DNA of 64,000 nt from Agrobacterium leguminum (GTDB lineage Bacteria; Pseudomonadota; Alphaproteobacteria; Rhizobiales; Rhizobiaceae), in the NCBI RefSeq assembly GCF_015704895.1, contig NZ_JADQWB010000017.1, positions 56,861 to 120,860 of the forward strand, in the 5' to 3' direction. Position numbers and translations under genes: made by a program. Positions 8,359-15,907 of this stretch are shown in pieces; positions within the stretch are counted from its first letter, which is position 1, and each line of letters starts with the position of its first letter. The notes below the pieces were generated by a model. That model searched no databases and was not told the origin of the DNA. It saw only the letters and a program-made list of their open reading frames with translations.

Positions 8359-8583
8359 TTAGGAGATTGGCCAGACCTCACTGCCGCTTGTGTTGGTTTT
8401 CTGTTCCATTTCTACTCGGCCCAGGTTTGTCCTTAGCGTGTATAATTTCAGGAATGTCCCACGTGAGCTTTTTAGGATGTTCTTTTTTCGTTCGTAAGGT
8501 TGGCCTTTTTCGCAGCTTCGAGCCGACAAAGCCAGATAGGCATAGCGGATGACGGTAGCGGTCTGGATATCGACAAAGCTCAT
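8359..8583 (-). pseudogene. PemK-like toxin remnant, 17 family codons then unrelated sequence
   Basis: The ATG at 8583 overlaps the stop of the Phd-like antitoxin gene (ATGA), exactly where a toxin gene should begin. The first codons read MSFVDIQTATVIRYAYL, the N-terminus of the PemK-like family also seen at 3.0-3.4 kb. After codon 17 the AYLW motif is lost and the sequence (ALSARSCEKG...) no longer resembles the family, so the toxin is cut off at about 8533. The remaining frame to 8359 is probably meaningless. Confidence 0.7.
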
Positions 8584-8849
8584 AACCGGCCCTTCTCGTC
8601 CTCCTGCACATAGGATTCGACAGCTCCCTGAAACTCGTCGAAAAGGCTGTCGGGCATCGTCTCGATCGTGCCGACGGCACGGGCATCCGACTGACGCATC
8701 AACCGCTCGTAGTCGTCAATGCTGAGAAGGACGAGGCGTGGCTTATTGCGCTGGGTGATCGTGACGGGATGGCGCAGCGCCTCGGCGATAATGTCGCCAG
8801 ACTTGCGGGAAAGGTCACTGGTCGAATAGGAACCAACGGAACGAGGCAT
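8580..8849 (-). CDS. Phd/YefM-type antitoxin
   Basis: An 89-residue antitoxin. YSTSDLSRKSGDIIAEALRH, PVTITQRNKPRLVLLSIDDY and ERLMRQ give the Phd/YefM DNA-binding fold, and the acidic tail (DSLFDEFQGAVESYVQEDE) is the toxin-binding part. It would repress its own operon and neutralise a PemK-like toxin, but that toxin is reduced to its first 17 codons (8583 downward). The antitoxin is intact, so it could persist as an orphan or anti-addiction gene. Confidence 0.85.
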   Translation of the reverse strand: MPRSVGSYSTSDLSRKSGDIIAEALRHPVTITQRNKPRLVLLSIDDYERLMRQSDARAVGTIETMPDSLFDEFQGAVESYVQEDEKGRL

Positions 8850-8934
8850 AACGATCTCCTGTCATTGTTGAGATTGCTGTAAAATACAGCATTAACAGCA
8901 TTTGTGCACTTGCCAGAGCAAGGAAATGCCGCCC

Positions 8935-9120
8935 TTAAAAGGGCGGCTCGCTGCTGATACGGCCTTCCTGCTCCGCCCACCAGACGGCCTCCTCGGCCCA
9001 GAGCGCCTCGCGCTCGGTCAGTGCCTTCGCCAACTCCCTCTCAATCCAGCGGCGCTCGTTACGATAGACGGCATTTCGCAGCTCGGCGCGCAATTCCTCG
9101 ATGTGCTGATCGATCGACAT
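8935..9120 (-). CDS. Small conserved hypothetical protein
   Basis: A 61-residue charged helical protein (MSIDQHIEELRAELRNA ... ending in EQEGRISSEPPF). Similar short proteins with the same start and the EPPF end are familiar from rhizobial plasmids, without an assigned function. Predicted to be mostly coiled helix, cytosolic, with no membrane segment. Its leader carries a strong hairpin (9147-9181). Intact and probably genuine. Confidence 0.65.
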   Translation of the reverse strand: MSIDQHIEELRAELRNAVYRNERRWIERELAKALTEREALWAEEAVWWAEQEGRISSEPPF

Positions 9121-9146
9121 TGGTCATCTCCTTGATGTTTGTGAAA

Positions 9147-9181
9147 GACGCCGCCCGCGGCCATGGCGGGCCGGAGGCGTC
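9147..9181 (-). promoter_or_regulatory. Nested hairpin in the leader of the small gene at 8935-9120
   Basis: Outer arms GACGCC (9147-9152) and GGCGTC (9176-9181) enclose inner arms GCCCGC (9153-9158) and GCGGGC (9166-9171). The structure lies 26 bases upstream of the gene start on the minus strand, within the presumed 5' leader, and could control translation or be a protein site. From 9182 to 9425 the sequence is GC-rich with no convincing gene. Confidence 0.5.
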
Positions 9182-9428
9182 AAGGAGCGCGGAACGCGAC
9201 CGCCGGAGGCGGCGAGTGGGGGAGCCGATTTTCTGACGCAGTCCCGCAGGGGCTGCGGCTGAAAATTGGGGGGACCGCTCGTCCTTGAGGCATTTGAGTC
9301 GCCATGGCACCCTTGGACGAACTGAGCAGACAAAGTTTGGTCTCGTTTGGCACCGGAGGAGCGGAAGGGGGCTCGATGCCCGCTTTCGCTCCCATGACAA
9401 AGCGGATCGGTCAGCGCCAAAATGCCGA

Positions 9429-9456
9429 AGCCGGCCCCGATCGCTCGGGGCCGGCT
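9429..9456 (-). terminator. Rho-independent terminator of the DUF736 gene
   Basis: AGCCGGCCCCGA (9429-9440) and TCGGGGCCGGCT (9445-9456) form a perfect 12-base stem with a four-base loop, six bases after the DUF736 stop. On the minus strand it is followed by TCGGCATTTT, a short T tract. Confidence 0.75.
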
Positions 9457-9462
9457 GCCTGC

Positions 9463-9786
9463 TCAGTTCGGGTTGTTCCAGAGGATCACCTTCTTCGCCG
9501 GATCGCCACCGGGGGCCTGTGCGAGATTACCGAAGATCACACCGATTTCGGGCGCCTCCAGCTTTACCGAAAGGTATTCCTCGCCGGTCTGGCGGGCGAT
9601 GCGGTTCCAGCCCGCGCCGATCTCGAAGCCAGTCCGGCGGTGGATGACGCGGAAATCGGGCGCTTCCTCGCTTGCCTTCTGGGCATTCGGGACAATGGCG
9701 ATCGGTGCGTTGACCCGGATGGTGGCGAAAACGCCTTCGAGGCTGCCGTCGGTCTTCTGCGTCAGGGTTGCGATCGTGGTGGCCAT
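9463..9786 (-). CDS. DUF736-family protein
   Basis: A 107-residue protein of the DUF736 family, common on rhizobial and related plasmids. Family marks are the start MATTIATLTQKTDGSLEG, the FATIRVNAPIAIVP strand, FEIGAGWNRIAR, and EEYLSVKLEAPEIG. Function is not established; the fold is expected to be a small beta-rich cytosolic domain. ATG at 9786 is preceded by GGAGAC. It has a strong terminator and two palindromes 85-131 bases upstream that may be operators. Confidence 0.9.
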   Translation of the reverse strand: MATTIATLTQKTDGSLEGVFATIRVNAPIAIVPNAQKASEEAPDFRVIHRRTGFEIGAGWNRIARQTGEEYLSVKLEAPEIGVIFGNLAQAPGGDPAKKVILWNNPN

Positions 9787-9868
9787 GGTATTGTCTCCTT
9801 CGGTTGCTCGGGACCATTCCCGATGGCGCACGAAGAGACGGCCGGCGGCTGCGGTCAGCTCGCCTGAA

Positions 9869-9928
9869 AATTTTGCAAAATTGTATTTTCCGCCAAGCCA
9901 AAAAACCTAAATAGAATTTTGCAAAAAT
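9869..9928 (-). promoter_or_regulatory. Tandem palindromes upstream of the DUF736 gene
   Basis: The perfect palindrome AATTTTGCAAAATT occurs at 9869-9882, and its core TTTTGCAAAA recurs at 9917-9926, 46 bases apart. The AT-rich block contrasts with the GC-rich surroundings and lies in the promoter region of the minus-strand gene. Paired identical palindromes suggest a dimeric repressor site. No gene is seen from 9930 to 10405. Confidence 0.5.
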
Positions 9929-10405
9929 TTCGGGCGAGTCTTACCCCTTCAGGGGTTGGCCGCAAAAGCGGGCGGTCGTCTATACGAGCGACATACAACG
10001 GGAATGGTTCGGAGCAATCGAAGGGCAAGAGAACCATCGTGGCTGCCCGGTCCCGGGCGCTGTGCAAAGCAGCCGTAGTTCCATCAGGCGCTTCGCCAGC
10101 ATCCAGGGCAACACGACCTCATGGCGACCGCTTCCGGCTCAAAAGGCATGCGGTGACGTTCCCGTCTCGCCTTTCCTTCGCAGACGGGACGATCGGTACA
10201 GCGACCGTTCTGTCCATTGCCGACCCTGCGGCAACGTCTGGTGGCGTTGCGCCCGCCCGATATTCGATCCGCGATCTTTGCTGGTTTGCCCGGTTATCGC
10301 CTGGACACCGGAAGGTGGAGACCCTCTGGCAAACGGTCTGCCGGCAGGCCAGCAGTGTCGAGCGAACTGGGGCGGCTTCGTCGACGGAGCCAGGCCCATC
10401 GGTGA

Positions 10406-10802
10406 TCACAAGGTGACAGGATCCGAGCAAGTCACGAACGGAATGCCGTAGAGCGGGACATTCTGATCCTGCGAAACGAAATGCGCCTCCTCTGTCACGG
10501 CCTGGGCCATGAGGAGATGATCGAAGGGATCGCGGTGATGAAGCGGGAGAGCAGCAAGAGCGACAAGATGCGCGTCTGTGATATCCAGCCGATCGAAACC
10601 CTGATTCGGCAAGATCGCAAGAATCTCTTCTATATCGGCATCGAGCTTGCCGATCCGCAGCTTCACGGTGATTTCCCAAAGAAACGACACTGACGAGGAC
10701 ATCGTTCTCAGGATCGCCGATAAGGCGACGTGCATGGCTTCCCAGCTTCTCATCGTCGTTCAGCCACCACAACAAGGCATGCGTATCGAGAAGTAGCCTC
10801 AC
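10406..10802 (-). pseudogene. VapC-type PIN-domain toxin, frameshifted
   Basis: The start reads MRLLLDTHALLWWLNDDEKL with the first PIN aspartate, then ENDVLVSVVS. The frame then changes: the rest (EITVKLRIGKLDADIEEIL ... HHRDPFDHLLMAQA ... FVSQDQNVPLYG) continues one frame away from about 10680. The expected SLWEI would need two more bases where TTGGGAAATC is found, so a two-base deletion is the simplest explanation. The catalytic residues beyond the break are otherwise preserved. It is coupled by an ATGA overlap to the intact antitoxin gene. Confidence 0.8.
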
Positions 10803-11065
10803 GCTTCGTCTTCCATCGAGGCCACAACGTCCGCCGGCAGGGTGTCGAAGTCTTCGGCAACCTTGATCTTCCCGCGCAACGCGCCGGGCTTGCGAACAAC
10901 AATGTCCTTTGACGGCGGTCCGATTTCCGCGACGACCTTATGATGGGAGGTGAGGACAAACCGCTGACCATCCTCGACCTGTTTCAGGAAGGACGTCAGG
11001 TTGCCGCGAAACTCGCGCACACCGACACGACGGGGGGAAGAAGTCTGTTGTCGGGATTGTGGCAT
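10799..11065 (-). CDS. Phd/VapB-type antitoxin
   Basis: An 88-residue antitoxin with RRVGVREFRGNLTSFLKQVE and RFVLTSHHKVVAEIGP, the Phd/YefM-like DNA-binding pattern, then an acidic tail (VAEDFDTLPADVVASMEDEA). ATG at 11065 is preferred to an upstream GTG. It overlaps the frameshifted PIN toxin gene by four bases, so this module keeps its antitoxin and operator function but has lost a working toxin. Confidence 0.8.
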   Translation of the reverse strand: MPQSRQQTSSPRRVGVREFRGNLTSFLKQVEDGQRFVLTSHHKVVAEIGPPSKDIVVRKPGALRGKIKVAEDFDTLPADVVASMEDEA

Positions 11066-11182
11066 GACGAGGCTCCGTTTGAGTGGGAAATGTGTACACA
11101 AATTGCCGAAAATGCAAGGCCCACTTTGTCTTCATCTCATAGGTTCGACAATTGATGTTAGCCGAAATCTCTCCGCGTCAGC

Positions 11183-11475
11183 CTATCCTTCAAAGAAGGC
11201 GACAGCATAGTCCGATGCACCACGCAAGACATGGACAATGACCACTTGTTCGGCGTCTACCCGATAAAAAATAAGATAGTTCCCATGCACCTGGCGGCGA
11301 ATGCCGTAGCCTTCATATTGGGGCACCAGCGGAAACGCCAAGGGATTGTATGCCAATGCTTCGCACTTGCCGCGCAGTTCCTGTACGAAGAGAGCGCCCG
11401 GCGCGGACTATCGTTGGCGATGTAATGCACGATGGGTTCTAGATCGCTTCCCCCGCCGGAAAATTCAACGATCAT
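11183..11475 (-). pseudogene. ParE-type toxin, frameshifted
   Basis: The N-terminal part reads MIVEFSGGGSDLEPIVHYIA and DSPRRALS. The remainder lies in the next frame: FVQELRGKCEALAYNPLAFP, then GYGIRRQVHGNYLIFYRV, then VVIVHVLRGASDY, with a stop at 11183-11185. One base is missing at about 11388 (CTCTCTTCG). Complete ParE/RelE-fold toxins of about 95 residues have this layout. It overlaps the ParD gene by 11 bases. Confidence 0.8.
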
Positions 11476-11737
11476 GTGGGCCGTTCATCTGTGCAGCCAT
11501 CGCACGATATTTGGCCTCCAGGCGGTCAAACACTCCATCGGCCGGCTTTGTGCGACCAGCGTCAGCATCGGCCAGCCCGCGCATAATCGACGCATCGAGT
11601 GCGGCCAGCTTTGTTTCCCTGCCCTGCACAAGCCGCACGCCTTCGCATAGCACTTCGCTCCTGGAGCCATAACGGCCCGTATCGACAAGCTGCTGGATAT
11701 AGCTTTCGAGCTGTTTACCCAAATCGGTACTGATCAT
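11465..11737 (-). CDS. ParD-type antitoxin
   Basis: A 90-residue ParD-like protein. LGKQLESYIQQLVDTGRYGS and RSEVLCEGVRLVQGRE form the ribbon-helix-helix DNA-binding domain; the C-terminal helix (GVFDRLEAKYRAMAAQMN) would wrap ParE. ATG at 11737. Intact while its ParE partner is frameshifted. It is divergent from the VapBC module. Confidence 0.88.
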   Translation of the reverse strand: MISTDLGKQLESYIQQLVDTGRYGSRSEVLCEGVRLVQGRETKLAALDASIMRGLADADAGRTKPADGVFDRLEAKYRAMAAQMNGPHDR

Positions 11738-11921
11738 GTCAAAACCTCTGTCAAATGCGTTTGCAAAGGATGTTCGATTTATCAACTATTATCAATGCTC
11801 AGCACCTTTCACGTCACACGCGGTGCCCAACGTGATAGTTGGAATTTGACATGCCCTGTACGTCACAAAACCCGCATGTCGATCTTGAGCCTGTATTGCT
11901 TGAAATCAGGGCAGAAACGGC

Positions 11922-11943
11922 GTATATACATCCCAGTATATAC
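11922..11943 (+). promoter_or_regulatory. VapBC operator (paired GTATATAC palindromes)
   Basis: The self-complementary octamer GTATATAC occurs at 11922-11929 and again at 11936-11943, six bases apart and 15 bases before the vapB ATG, overlapping the leader next to the AAGGAGG ribosome site. Such paired palindromes are typical binding sites for VapBC autorepression. Confidence 0.65.
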
Positions 11944-11958
11944 AAGGAGGAGCGAAGC

Positions 11959-12219
11959 ATGCCCCATATCGCCCGCGTATTTCAGTCCGGTAACTCTCAG
12001 GCGGTTCGCCTGCCGAAAGAATTTCGTTTCGATGTCGATCGTGTGGACATAACGCAGGAGGGCGATGCACTCATTCTGCGCCCGCACGTTGAGCGTGGTG
12101 ACGCGTGGTCGTCCCTGAAAGCAGCGATGGCGCGCGGCGTGAGCGACGATTTCATGGAAGGTGGGCGCGAGCAGCCAAAACCACAGGACCGGCCGGAGCT
12201 TGATACGGTGTTTCCGTGA
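11959..12219 (+). CDS. vapB: VapB antitoxin (AbrB/SpoVT type)
   Basis: An 86-residue antitoxin starting MPHIARVFQSGNSQAVRLPK with EFRFDVDRVDITQEGD, the swapped-hairpin AbrB DNA-binding fold used by VapB proteins, and a proline-rich toxin-binding tail. ATG at 11959 has a strong ribosome site (AAGGAGG). The vapC start (GTG) overlaps its stop. This is the only module in the 8.3-12.6 kb array in which both genes are intact. Confidence 0.9.
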   Translation: MPHIARVFQSGNSQAVRLPKEFRFDVDRVDITQEGDALILRPHVERGDAWSSLKAAMARGVSDDFMEGGREQPKPQDRPELDTVFP

Positions 12220-12623
12220 TTTCGCATCTTCTCGACACGAATGCGGTCATTGCTCTGGTTGGCCGTCGATCGGACATGTTGGTCAATCGGGTGTTTCAGA
12301 GCGCCGAAGGAACGATCGGCCTGCCATCGATCGTCGCACATGAACTGTATTTTGGAGCCCAGAAGAGCGCAAAGGTCCAACACAACCTGGAAACATTGCG
12401 CCTGTTATTTGCTGATTTTCCGATCCTCGACTTCGATCAACGCGACGCTTTTGTCGCGGGGGAAATCCGGGCGGCTCTCGCCGCAAAGGGAACGCCTATC
12501 GGCCCCTACGACGTCCTGATAGCAGGTCAGGCCAAGGCCCGGGGCCTGATGCTCGTCACCAACAATCTCGGTGAGTTCAACCGCGTGGACGGATTGCGCG
12601 TTGAAAACTGGTCAATTGAATGA
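12216..12623 (+). CDS. vapC: VapC toxin (PIN-domain ribonuclease)
   Basis: A 135-residue PIN-domain RNase, expected to cleave tRNA or rRNA when released from VapB. The acidic site is present: Asp7 in HLLDTNAVIAL, Glu43 in SIVAHELYFGA, Asp99 in PIGPYDVLIAGQA, with Asn116/Asn117/Glu120 in LVTNNLGEFNRV at the fourth position. It starts with GTG in a GTGA overlap with vapB, so translation is coupled. Length and motifs are normal, so this module should be active. Confidence 0.92.
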   Translation: MISHLLDTNAVIALVGRRSDMLVNRVFQSAEGTIGLPSIVAHELYFGAQKSAKVQHNLETLRLLFADFPILDFDQRDAFVAGEIRAALAAKGTPIGPYDVLIAGQAKARGLMLVTNNLGEFNRVDGLRVENWSIE

Positions 12624-12628
12624 AGCTG

Positions 12629-13327
12629 TCAGCGGAGAGATTTTAACCAGTGCCCTATCCGGTGTGCTCTGTTCGCAAAATCCGGTTTGATGCCCTCGGC
12701 GAAGAGCAGAAACATTGCGTCGATCACAGCAAGCAAAACCGCGATAGCGCTCAGAATAGCAATCATCCATCCGAAAGCGATAGTGATCGCAAAAGCAGGC
12801 TGTCCGAGTGCGGGTCCCCATAGATCGGCATTGCCGACAATCAAGCCGAAGGCGAGAAGGATCAGCACGGAAGGCGTTGCCCACACCGCGAGAAGCAGGA
12901 CCTCGATAAATCGGAGCGACGGCGAAACAGCGCTATGCTTTATCCGCCATGGAAAACGGAAGCGTATTGATGAGGCCGGATCACTGAACCTCATTTCAAG
13001 ATATCGGTGCTTCAGCCCGGGCAGTTCCGATATGAACGTCCCGATCAACGCCGTAGCTATGCTCGCACCACGGTTATAGCGTCCGTCCGGCGAGGTCCTC
13101 AGTGCTATCACTGAGCGGACAATACTAGCCAGGACAAGAATCCACGCGCCGACCGTTGCTGCGGTCTCCAGCCACAATGGGTTTTCCTGCGGCCTCAAAA
13201 CGAGCGCGAAATAAGCGAATCCAAGAGCACCAAGCACGACGGCCGTGCGGAATGGAAACATGACGAATATCTCTGCTCGACGAAGAGAGGAGCGTCGTTG
13301 TTCAAACGATGAAACAGAGTTCGGCAT
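12629..13327 (-). CDS. Hypothetical membrane protein
   Basis: A 232-residue protein with about five hydrophobic stretches (TAVVLGALGFAYFALVL, VGAWILVLASIVRSVIAL, VLLLAVWATPSVLILLAFGL, and two adjoining ones, PAFAITIAFGWMIAILSAI and AVLLAVIDAMFLLFAEGI) and basic loops. I do not recognise a family. ATG at 13327 follows GAGGG; an open extension to 13393 lacks a better ribosome site. Its 3' end lies six bases from vapC in convergent orientation. Confidence 0.6.
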   Translation of the reverse strand: MPNSVSSFEQRRSSLRRAEIFVMFPFRTAVVLGALGFAYFALVLRPQENPLWLETAATVGAWILVLASIVRSVIALRTSPDGRYNRGASIATALIGTFISELPGLKHRYLEMRFSDPASSIRFRFPWRIKHSAVSPSLRFIEVLLLAVWATPSVLILLAFGLIVGNADLWGPALGQPAFAITIAFGWMIAILSAIAVLLAVIDAMFLLFAEGIKPDFANRAHRIGHWLKSLR

Positions 13328-13535
13328 AGCACCCTCGTCAGTCGCACGATATCCTGGTCGAACTATAGCATCCGACCGTGCGACATCAACCATACCCGGC
13401 CAGTGCCTTCAGGGTCAACGTTGGCTCCCCTTGCGCGCGACAGGCCGAGACCACTGGCCACATGATGACTTGGGAGTATTTCAGAGGCCGCTGCGGTTGA
13501 ACCGAACGGCCGCTGAAGGGCGTTTACAGATTGTC

Positions 13536-14465
13536 TCAGCCGAAGCGCCAGACCGGGATGCCGAACTGGCGGGCCTTGTCGGCAAGATTACCGGTAATCC
13601 CGGAGCCGGGAAAGACGATGACACCCGCCGGCATGATCGAAAGCATCGCATCGTTGCGGCGGAACGGAGCCGCTTTGGCGTGTTTCGTCCAGTCAGGCTT
13701 GAAGGCGATCTGCGTCACCTTGCGGGCCTCGGCCCAGCAAGCGGCGATGCGTTCGGCTCCCTTCGGTGAGCCGCCATGCAGCAGGACCAGATCAGGATAC
13801 TTGGCATGGGCCTTGTCGAGGGCGGTCCAGATTTGCTCATGGTCGTTATAGTCCATCCCGCCGCCGAAGGCGATCTTGGTGCCGGCCGGGATCAGCACCT
13901 CGGTCTCGGCTCGCCTGCGGGCCGACAGGAAGTCACGGCTGTCGATCATCGCCGCGGTCATGTTGGCATGGCTGACCTTGGAGCCGGTGCGCGGGCGCCA
14001 GGCCGATCCTGTCTGCGCCTCGAACAGGTCGGCCGCAAAGTCGCGCATGAACTCGAAGGCGTTGCGGCGTTCGAGGAGCGTGATGCCTTCGGCGATATGG
14101 CGCTCCAGCTCGACACTCTTGACCTCCGAGCCATCCTGCTCGCGCTGGCCGGTGCGCTGGGCATCCTCATTGCGCTGAAGCTCGCGCTGAATGCGTTCGC
14201 CCGCACGGTGGAAAAGGTTGGGAACCGACCAGAGCAGGTCTTCAAGATCGGGCTCCAGCCGCGTATCGCCAAGCATCTCGAACAGGGCGTCGAAGATCGC
14301 GGTCAGCGCCGACTGGACAATCGGCTCCTCGGGCAGAGGTCGTGGATCCGGCTCGTCCTGGAAGGGGCGATGGCCGTAAAGCTGCATCTCGTAGATGAAG
14401 CGGTCGGTCGGGGAAGAGGTGTGGTGTGGCTCGAAGCCGTCGTCGTTGGGAAGCATGAGGTTCAT
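13536..14465 (-). CDS. DUF2493 (SLOG-fold) protein
   Basis: A 309-residue protein. The C-terminal 130 residues are a DUF2493/YspA-type SLOG domain: KIAFGGGMDYNDHEQIW, LVLLHGGSPKGAERIAACWA, and MPAGVIVFPGSGITGNLADK. SLOG domains bind nucleotide-derived ligands and are frequent in conflict systems. The N-terminal 180 residues are acidic and helical (TDRFIYEMQLYGHRPFQ...), usual for the plasmid version. The start at 14465 (MNLMLPNDDG) follows GGAGACC; upstream reading into 14819 crosses a structured repeat and is not coding. Probably last gene of the methylase/helicase operon. Confidence 0.88.
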   Translation of the reverse strand: MNLMLPNDDGFEPHHTSSPTDRFIYEMQLYGHRPFQDEPDPRPLPEEPIVQSALTAIFDALFEMLGDTRLEPDLEDLLWSVPNLFHRAGERIQRELQRNEDAQRTGQREQDGSEVKSVELERHIAEGITLLERRNAFEFMRDFAADLFEAQTGSAWRPRTGSKVSHANMTAAMIDSRDFLSARRRAETEVLIPAGTKIAFGGGMDYNDHEQIWTALDKAHAKYPDLVLLHGGSPKGAERIAACWAEARKVTQIAFKPDWTKHAKAAPFRRNDAMLSIMPAGVIVFPGSGITGNLADKARQFGIPVWRFG

Positions 14466-14580
14466 GATGGTCTCCGTCGGTTGGGGCCGCGCCTCTCGCG
14501 GCCTGACGGCGATCCCTGTCCATGCGGAGGCGGGCCAGAACCGCTGCGCTGCGCGCTGCGGCCACGCAAAGCAGTGGGGC

Positions 14581-14710
14581 CCGCCGGGGAGGTTTTTTGC
14601 CCCGCGAGGAGCACCGGCTCCGTATCGGCCCGAAAAGTGGGAACCGGTTTTCGGAGCAGCCGATGCGCGAGGAGAGCCGGTGCGGGGAAAAAACTTTTCC
14701 GGCGGCGGCT
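14581..14710. repeat. Large imperfect inverted repeat with inner palindrome
   Basis: Outer arms at 14581-14620 and 14671-14709 pair over roughly 35 bases with a few gaps: CCGCCGG ... GTTTTTT ... CCCCGC ... CACCGGCTC against its complement. Inside, CGAAAA (14631-14636) and TTTTCG (14648-14653) flank GTGGGAACCGG, which resembles palindromic units widespread in Rhizobiales genomes. It fills the 384-base gap between the Toprim gene and the DUF2493 gene and may act as an attenuator or processed spacer. Confidence 0.6.
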
Positions 14711-14849
14711 GGCGGCCCGCCCGCCGCATGGTAAGGGTCGCCTCCCGGCAGGCCCGCGGGCGCGCGCCCATCCGGGCGGCGACCGGCAAGCACCGGCCTT
14801 CCCAACCACGCCGCCGCAACCCCTTCCCCGTCTCCCCATCACGGCCCCG

Positions 14850-15902
14850 TCACGCAGACAGGAGGACCTGAGCATCTTCCGGGGCGAGCTGCGCCCGCAG
14901 ATTGGCGATCAACCGGTCCGGTCCGAGTTGGCGCAGATCCTCGTTGAAGTCGCCGAGTTGCGGGGTGAGCACAAGCGGCAGGATGCCGAGCGCCTGCGTC
15001 CGGCGGCTCAATCCCTCGATGCCGTGCCGGCCGGCGGCATCCGCGTCCGCCGCAATGTAGAGGCGCTCGCACTCGTCCGGTGGCCGGAAGGCGGCAAGGT
15101 GAGTGGCGGTCAGCGCTGATGCCATCGGCATGGTAGGCATCACATGCGACAGCGACAGGATGCTTTCGAGCCCCTCGCCAGCGATCATGACCGGGACGGG
15201 GCAATCGACGGAGAAACGGAAGCGTACGGCATTGCCGAGCAAGCCTCCAAGAGCACGCCGCGGCGTGTCCACCTGCGCCTTACCGATGCTGCCCGGATCG
15301 AGCCCACAGCGATCGAGATACGTGCGGTGTACGCCGGTGATTGTTCCGAAGGGATCGGTCACCGCTGCGATCAGCGCCGGAAAGCTGCTCGTCCTGCCCG
15401 TGACAAGATCGCGATAGTAGCAGGAGGGGTGAAACCGGAGCGCGGGATGCAAAGCCGCCCGTAGAATGCCCCGCTGGCGCAGATAGCTGTCTGCCAGCGT
15501 ACGGGCAAGCGGCTGCGTCATCCGAAACAGGCGCTGCGCGCGTTCGTTTGCCGGCCTGCCCACCGGCGGACCTGGGCGGGGGGGGGGGCCGGGGGGCGAC
15601 GCGGGGCCGGATTGGGGTTCGTTCAGAAAACGCCGCGCCTCATCGGCCACGTCGCGGAAATCTACCAGCCCGCAGGTTTCCCGCATGAGATCGAGCAAAT
15701 CGCCGAACTGAGCCGTCGCCGCATCCGCCCACCTTCCCATGCGAGGACCGGAGAGGTGGACATAGAGCGACTTACCCTTGTTGTTGGCGACATCGCCAAC
15801 GATCCAGTAGTTGCCGGCCCTGCGGCCGGCGGGGAGATAATGACGGCAGAACGCCTCGGCATTGCGCGCGAGACGATCCGCCAGTTCAGACGCGGACGAC
15901 AT
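14850..15902 (-). CDS. Toprim-domain (primase-like, DUF7146-type) protein
   Basis: A 350-residue protein. The N-terminal half (HYLPAGRRAGNYWIVGDVAN, SLYVHLSG, FGDLLDLMRETCG) resembles the zinc-ribbon-lacking primase-like region of plasmid proteins named DUF7146. The C-terminal half is a Toprim domain: the Glu strand VMIAGEGLESILSL near 235-250 and the DxD strand LYIAADADAAGRHG near 283, which would bind magnesium. A proline-rich linker around residues 100-115 is encoded by long G runs near 15573-15597. It starts five bases after the methylase/helicase stop, so it is translated from the same message. A role in priming or DNA processing is inferred. Confidence 0.85.
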   Translation of the reverse strand: MSSASELADRLARNAEAFCRHYLPAGRRAGNYWIVGDVANNKGKSLYVHLSGPRMGRWADAATAQFGDLLDLMRETCGLVDFRDVADEARRFLNEPQSGPASPPGPPPRPGPPVGRPANERAQRLFRMTQPLARTLADSYLRQRGILRAALHPALRFHPSCYYRDLVTGRTSSFPALIAAVTDPFGTITGVHRTYLDRCGLDPGSIGKAQVDTPRRALGGLLGNAVRFRFSVDCPVPVMIAGEGLESILSLSHVMPTMPMASALTATHLAAFRPPDECERLYIAADADAAGRHGIEGLSRRTQALGILPLVLTPQLGDFNEDLRQLGPDRLIANLRAQLAPEDAQVLLSA

Positions 15903-15907
15903 GGCAG

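Noticed and set aside
10119..10405. Continuation of the PIN toxin's first frame to 10119
   Set aside because: After the frameshift this frame reads arginine/serine-rich nonsense; the true C-terminal half is in another frame ending at 10406.
10406..11475. Programmed frameshifting in the PIN and ParE toxin genes
   Set aside because: No slippery heptamer, downstream pseudoknot or upstream Shine-Dalgarno stimulator is seen at the breaks, and one break needs two bases; simple deletions explain both.
14466..14819. N-terminal extension of the DUF2493 protein to 14819
   Set aside because: The extension is a translation of the palindromic repeat and GC-rich spacer; the family start and ribosome site are at 14465.
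13776..15119. A 447-codon plus-strand open frame
   Set aside because: Antisense to the DUF2493 and Toprim genes and running through the palindromic repeat; the product is arginine/glycine-rich without a domain.
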